Shown here: positions 61,934-64,000 of the stretch, piece after piece
Position numbering within the stretch: position 1 is the stretch's first letter
How the letters are laid out: every line of letters starts with the position of its first letter
NCBI RefSeq assembly: GCF_021728535.1
Contig: NZ_JAKKDU010000002.1
Span: 128,932-192,931 of the forward strand
Direction: 5' to 3'
Length of the DNA: 64,000 nucleotides
Source of the DNA: Wocania arenilitoris
GTDB lineage: Bacteria; Bacteroidota; Bacteroidia; Flavobacteriales; Flavobacteriaceae
Translations under genes and position numbers: made by a program
The notes under the pieces: model-generated
Told to the model about the DNA's origin: nothing
What the model saw: only the letters and a program-made list of their open reading frames with translations
The model's database searches: none

Positions 61934-62776
61934 ATGAGTAAGCAACAAGGTGGTCATAGAAAAGAGAAAACTAAAGTTGAAGCTTCTAAAAAGAACTTCA
62001 AAAAAAGTTATGGTAAAGGCAATGCATCTTATAAAAAAACCGAATCTAAACCAAAAAAACCTTCTAATCCAAATGAGATTCGCTTAAACAAGTACGTCGC
62101 AAATTCAGGAATGTGTTCGCGTCGTGAGGCAGATGTGCATATTGCTACAGGCTTAGTTTCTGTTAACGGAAAAGTAATTACAGAAATGGGTTATAAAGTT
62201 AAGCTAGGTGATGAAGTGCGTTATGATGGTGCGCGTATAAACCCAGAAAAAAAAGCTTACGTATTACTTAATAAACCTAAAGGATTTGCTACAACAACCA
62301 GCGAAGGTAAGGGGCGTACAGTTATGGATTTGGTTGCTAATGCTACAAATTCGAATATTAAACCAATTGGGCGTTTAGGTAGAAATTCTAAAGGGTTGTT
62401 ACTTTTTACTAATGATGATACTATTGTTAGTAAATTTACAAATTCTAAAAATGGTGTGGCGCGTTTGTTTCATATTGAACTAGATAAAAATTTAAAGCTT
62501 GAAGACTTAAAAAAGATTGAAAAAGGTTTTAAAGTTGATGGAAAATTAATTGCTGTTGAAGAAATTAGTTATATTGATGGTGCATCAAAAAAAGAAATAG
62601 GTCTTAAAATTAAAAATACCGGAAACACTATTCTTCGTACTATTTTCGATTATTTAAGCTACGATATAATTAGTATAGACTGTGTAGCCATTGGACATTT
62701 AACTAAAAAAGATATACCACGCGGGCATTGGAAACATTTAACAGAGCAAGAGTTGAATATGCTTAAAATGCTTTAG
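61934..62776 (+). CDS. RluB/RsuA-family pseudouridine synthase homologue lacking the catalytic Asp
   Basis: The 280-residue protein has a lysine-rich N-terminal tail (1-45), an S4 domain (RLNKYVANSGMCSRREADVHI) and an RsuA/RluB catalytic fold (YVLLNKPKGFATTTSEG, DIPRGHWKHLTEQELNMLKML). In active members GRLDxxTxGLL carries the essential Asp. Here the motif reads GRLGRNSKGLL, with Gly149 (GGT at 62378) in its place. Other usually conserved spots also differ: the Y of the K-Y-V strand is F (RLFHIELD), and the R-x-VRRxFE block reads TILRTIFD. It may therefore bind RNA without modifying it. A TATCTTTG box precedes it. Confidence 0.88.
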   Translation: MSKQQGGHRKEKTKVEASKKNFKKSYGKGNASYKKTESKPKKPSNPNEIRLNKYVANSGMCSRREADVHIATGLVSVNGKVITEMGYKVKLGDEVRYDGARINPEKKAYVLLNKPKGFATTTSEGKGRTVMDLVANATNSNIKPIGRLGRNSKGLLLFTNDDTIVSKFTNSKNGVARLFHIELDKNLKLEDLKKIEKGFKVDGKLIAVEEISYIDGASKKEIGLKIKNTGNTILRTIFDYLSYDIISIDCVAIGHLTKKDIPRGHWKHLTEQELNMLKML

Positions 62777-62782
62777 GTTTTT

Positions 62783-63120
62783 TTAAACTCGCCAATATAC
62801 CATAAAAATACCTGATGGATCGTGTACAAAATATTCATTTCCCCAATTGTTATAATGAATTTCTGAAATTCTAACCCTTTTATATTTGTTATTTAAGTTT
62901 AGTTTTTTTAAATTTTCTACTTCTAGAAAAACATAGTGTTATCAACCCAGTCTTTTGCATAATAACCTTGTAGATAAAATCCAAAATCTTCTTGTTTGAA
63001 ATAGGACATTTTATCTAAAGTCTTAGTTTCAGTAAATCCAAAATCTTAATAAAAAGCTCTTGATATATTGTATTATTTGGCACCAATAAAAGCTCTTGTT
63101 GATTTGATTTGTTGTGTCAT
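62783..63120 (-). pseudogene. VOC (glyoxalase-like) protein relic
   Basis: On the minus strand from ATG 63120 the sequence reads MTQQIKSTRAFIGAK, stop, then DFGFTETKTLDKMSYFKQED, FGFYLQGYYAKDWVDN, and after a frameshift VRISEIHYNNWGNEYF and HDPSG, all typical of the VOC superfamily of metal enzymes. Stops (near 63074 and 63050) and at least two frameshifts disrupt it. It is convergent with the RluB-like gene. Confidence 0.8.
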
Positions 63121-63540
63121 GATTGATTAATTGATTGTGATTTTTTAAGAAGAATGAAGATAAATAGATAATAATTATAAAAGCAGCGTTTTAAATAAAA
63201 CCAAAAAAAAATCTGAAAATGTTTGGCGTATTAAAAAATAAATTACTTTTGCTTACCTTTTTTTGAGCAAGAACATTAGGCTTAAAGAAATAGCTGAACA
63301 AATTGAAACCTGTTTCTATGTTCGGGCTTTTGAAAATTAGGAAGTCATATTCAAAAGCAGCTTTCAGATTAAGCAACCGAATTTTAAAGCTAACTTCCGT
63401 GTCTCCAATATATGCTATACAGTATGAATATGCTTTTGTGCCTACAACTTGCAAAGCTTTTCGTATTTGATGTTTAATTGTTATTACCGTAACCTGTAGC
63501 TAATAAACAATTTGCATTTTTTATTTTTTAAATAAACATT
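63121..63540. other. Intergenic region without a supported gene
   Basis: This 420-bp AT-rich gap before the arginine decarboxylase gene holds no ORF with a convincing start. A minus-strand frame at 63454-63191 is open for 87 codons from a TTG (with VGTKAYSYCIAYIGDTEVSF) but matches nothing I know and may be a remnant. No tRNA or hairpin is evident. Confidence 0.35.
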
Positions 63541-64000
63541 TTGAATACTAAATATATTGATTTAATCAATCAGACTTTTGATTTTCCACAAGAGGAATTT
63601 AAAGTTGATAAAGGGCAGTTATATTTTCATGGGATTGATTTAATGCAACTTACAAGACAATATGGTGCGCCTCTAAAATTTACCTATTTGCCACAAATAT
63701 CGAACAATATTAATAGAGCAAAAAGGTGGTTTACAAGTGCTATAGAAAAGTACAATTACAAAGGCAACTATAACTATTGTTATTGCACAAAAAGCAGCCA
63801 TTTTAAGCATGTTTTGGATGAGGCTTTGAAGAATGATATACATATTGAAACATCTTCAGCTTTTGATATTGATATTGTTGAAAATTTAAAGGCTGAAGGA
63901 AAAATTAGAAACAATACCTATGTAATTAGCAATGGTTTTAAACGTGCGCAGTACATTACCAATATTGCACGTTTAATAAATAATGGACATAAAAATACTA
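63541..64000 (+). CDS. speA: Arginine decarboxylase, N-terminal part (3' end outside window)
   Basis: The frame runs from TTG 63541 to the window end (153 codons). The product starts with NTKYIDLINQTFDFPQEEF and contains HGIDLMQLTRQYGAPLKFTYLP and NYCYCTKSSHFKHVLDEALKN, IHIETSSAFDIDIVENL, the N-terminal fold-type III PLP barrel of biosynthetic arginine decarboxylase in Bacteroidota; the Lys in YCTKSSH is the probable PLP-binding residue. It would make agmatine for polyamine synthesis. TTG is chosen as start because the conserved N-terminus begins there and the first ATG (codon 38) is internal. Confidence 0.9.
   Translation, partial: MNTKYIDLINQTFDFPQEEFKVDKGQLYFHGIDLMQLTRQYGAPLKFTYLPQISNNINRAKRWFTSAIEKYNYKGNYNYCYCTKSSHFKHVLDEALKNDIHIETSSAFDIDIVENLKAEGKIRNNTYVISNGFKRAQYITNIARLINNGHKNT

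Noticed and set aside
63191-63454. 87-codon minus-strand open frame before speA
   Set aside because: It needs a TTG start, has no recognisable motif, and lies in a region with relics, so it is not called as a gene.
1-64000. CRISPR array, prophage or IS element
   Set aside because: No regularly spaced direct repeats, cas genes, phage structural genes or transposases could be found by reading both strands.

Overview
The window reads as a chromosomal segment of a low-GC member of the Bacteroidota, most likely a marine-type Flavobacteriaceae. Pointers are gldA (gliding ABC transporter), a DAHP synthase fused to chorismate mutase, mevalonate-pathway isoprenoid genes, an AT-rich composition with few Shine-Dalgarno sequences, several promoter -10 boxes of the TAnnTTTG type, and small dispersed hairpin repeats typical of flavobacterial intergenic DNA. 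It holds mainly housekeeping biosynthesis; I see no prophage, insertion sequence, rRNA, tRNA or CRISPR array.

Layout. 1-4.4 kb: the 3' end of metK, then leuA-leuB on the minus strand and a conserved protein of unknown function. 4.5-10.7 kb: a SAM-I riboswitch controls metY, a MetX/aspartokinase/homoserine dehydrogenase fusion and metZ, so homoserine synthesis, activation and sulfhydrylation are in one unit. 10.9-21 kb: an Rrf2 regulator precedes a sulfate-assimilation operon (DUF2061 membrane protein, cysH, cysD, cysN, sulfite reductase with a HEPN tail, two siroheme genes, a ferredoxin reductase-like flavoprotein), then cysE-cysM. 21.1-26.3 kb: a second SAM-I riboswitch controls a split methionine synthase with an ABM-fold protein between the halves, followed by metF. 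These blocks together run sulfate to sulfide to cysteine/homocysteine, methionine and SAM.

26.3-32.6 kb: a PagL-like outer-membrane protein, a GIN-domain lipoprotein, then pta-ackA and gldA on the minus strand. 32.7-37 kb: pheA, an aminotransferase, tyrA and DAHP synthase/chorismate mutase follow what looks like a complete aromatic-amino-acid attenuator: a Phe/Tyr/Trp-rich 27-codon leader peptide plus a terminator with a competing pairing. 37-40.5 kb: galactose genes (GntR-type regulator, galK, galT). 40.6-49 kb: a secreted unknown protein, DsbD, an FMN glutamate synthase-like protein, and a convergent pair made of a GAF-domain protein and an HD-PycTM membrane protein. 49.2-51.6 kb: msrB, msrA and a redoxin, followed by three decayed redox genes. 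51.7-56.2 kb: a 1223-residue surface protein (phosphoesterase, kinase-like region, barrel) and a lipoprotein. 56.2-62.8 kb: a flavoprotein, a ParE-type toxin-antitoxin pair, a DUF1697 protein, mvaD, mevalonate kinase, a UbiA prenyltransferase and an RluB-family protein lacking its catalytic Asp. 62.8-64 kb: a VOC relic and the start of arginine decarboxylase.

The strongest items for a second look are the aromatic leader-peptide attenuator, the GAF / HD-PycTM pair with an inverted-repeat operator, the large phosphoesterase/kinase-like/barrel protein, the triple MetX-AK-HSD fusion, and the apparently dead pseudouridine synthase. All functional calls rest on reading the sequence and on family knowledge; no search was run.
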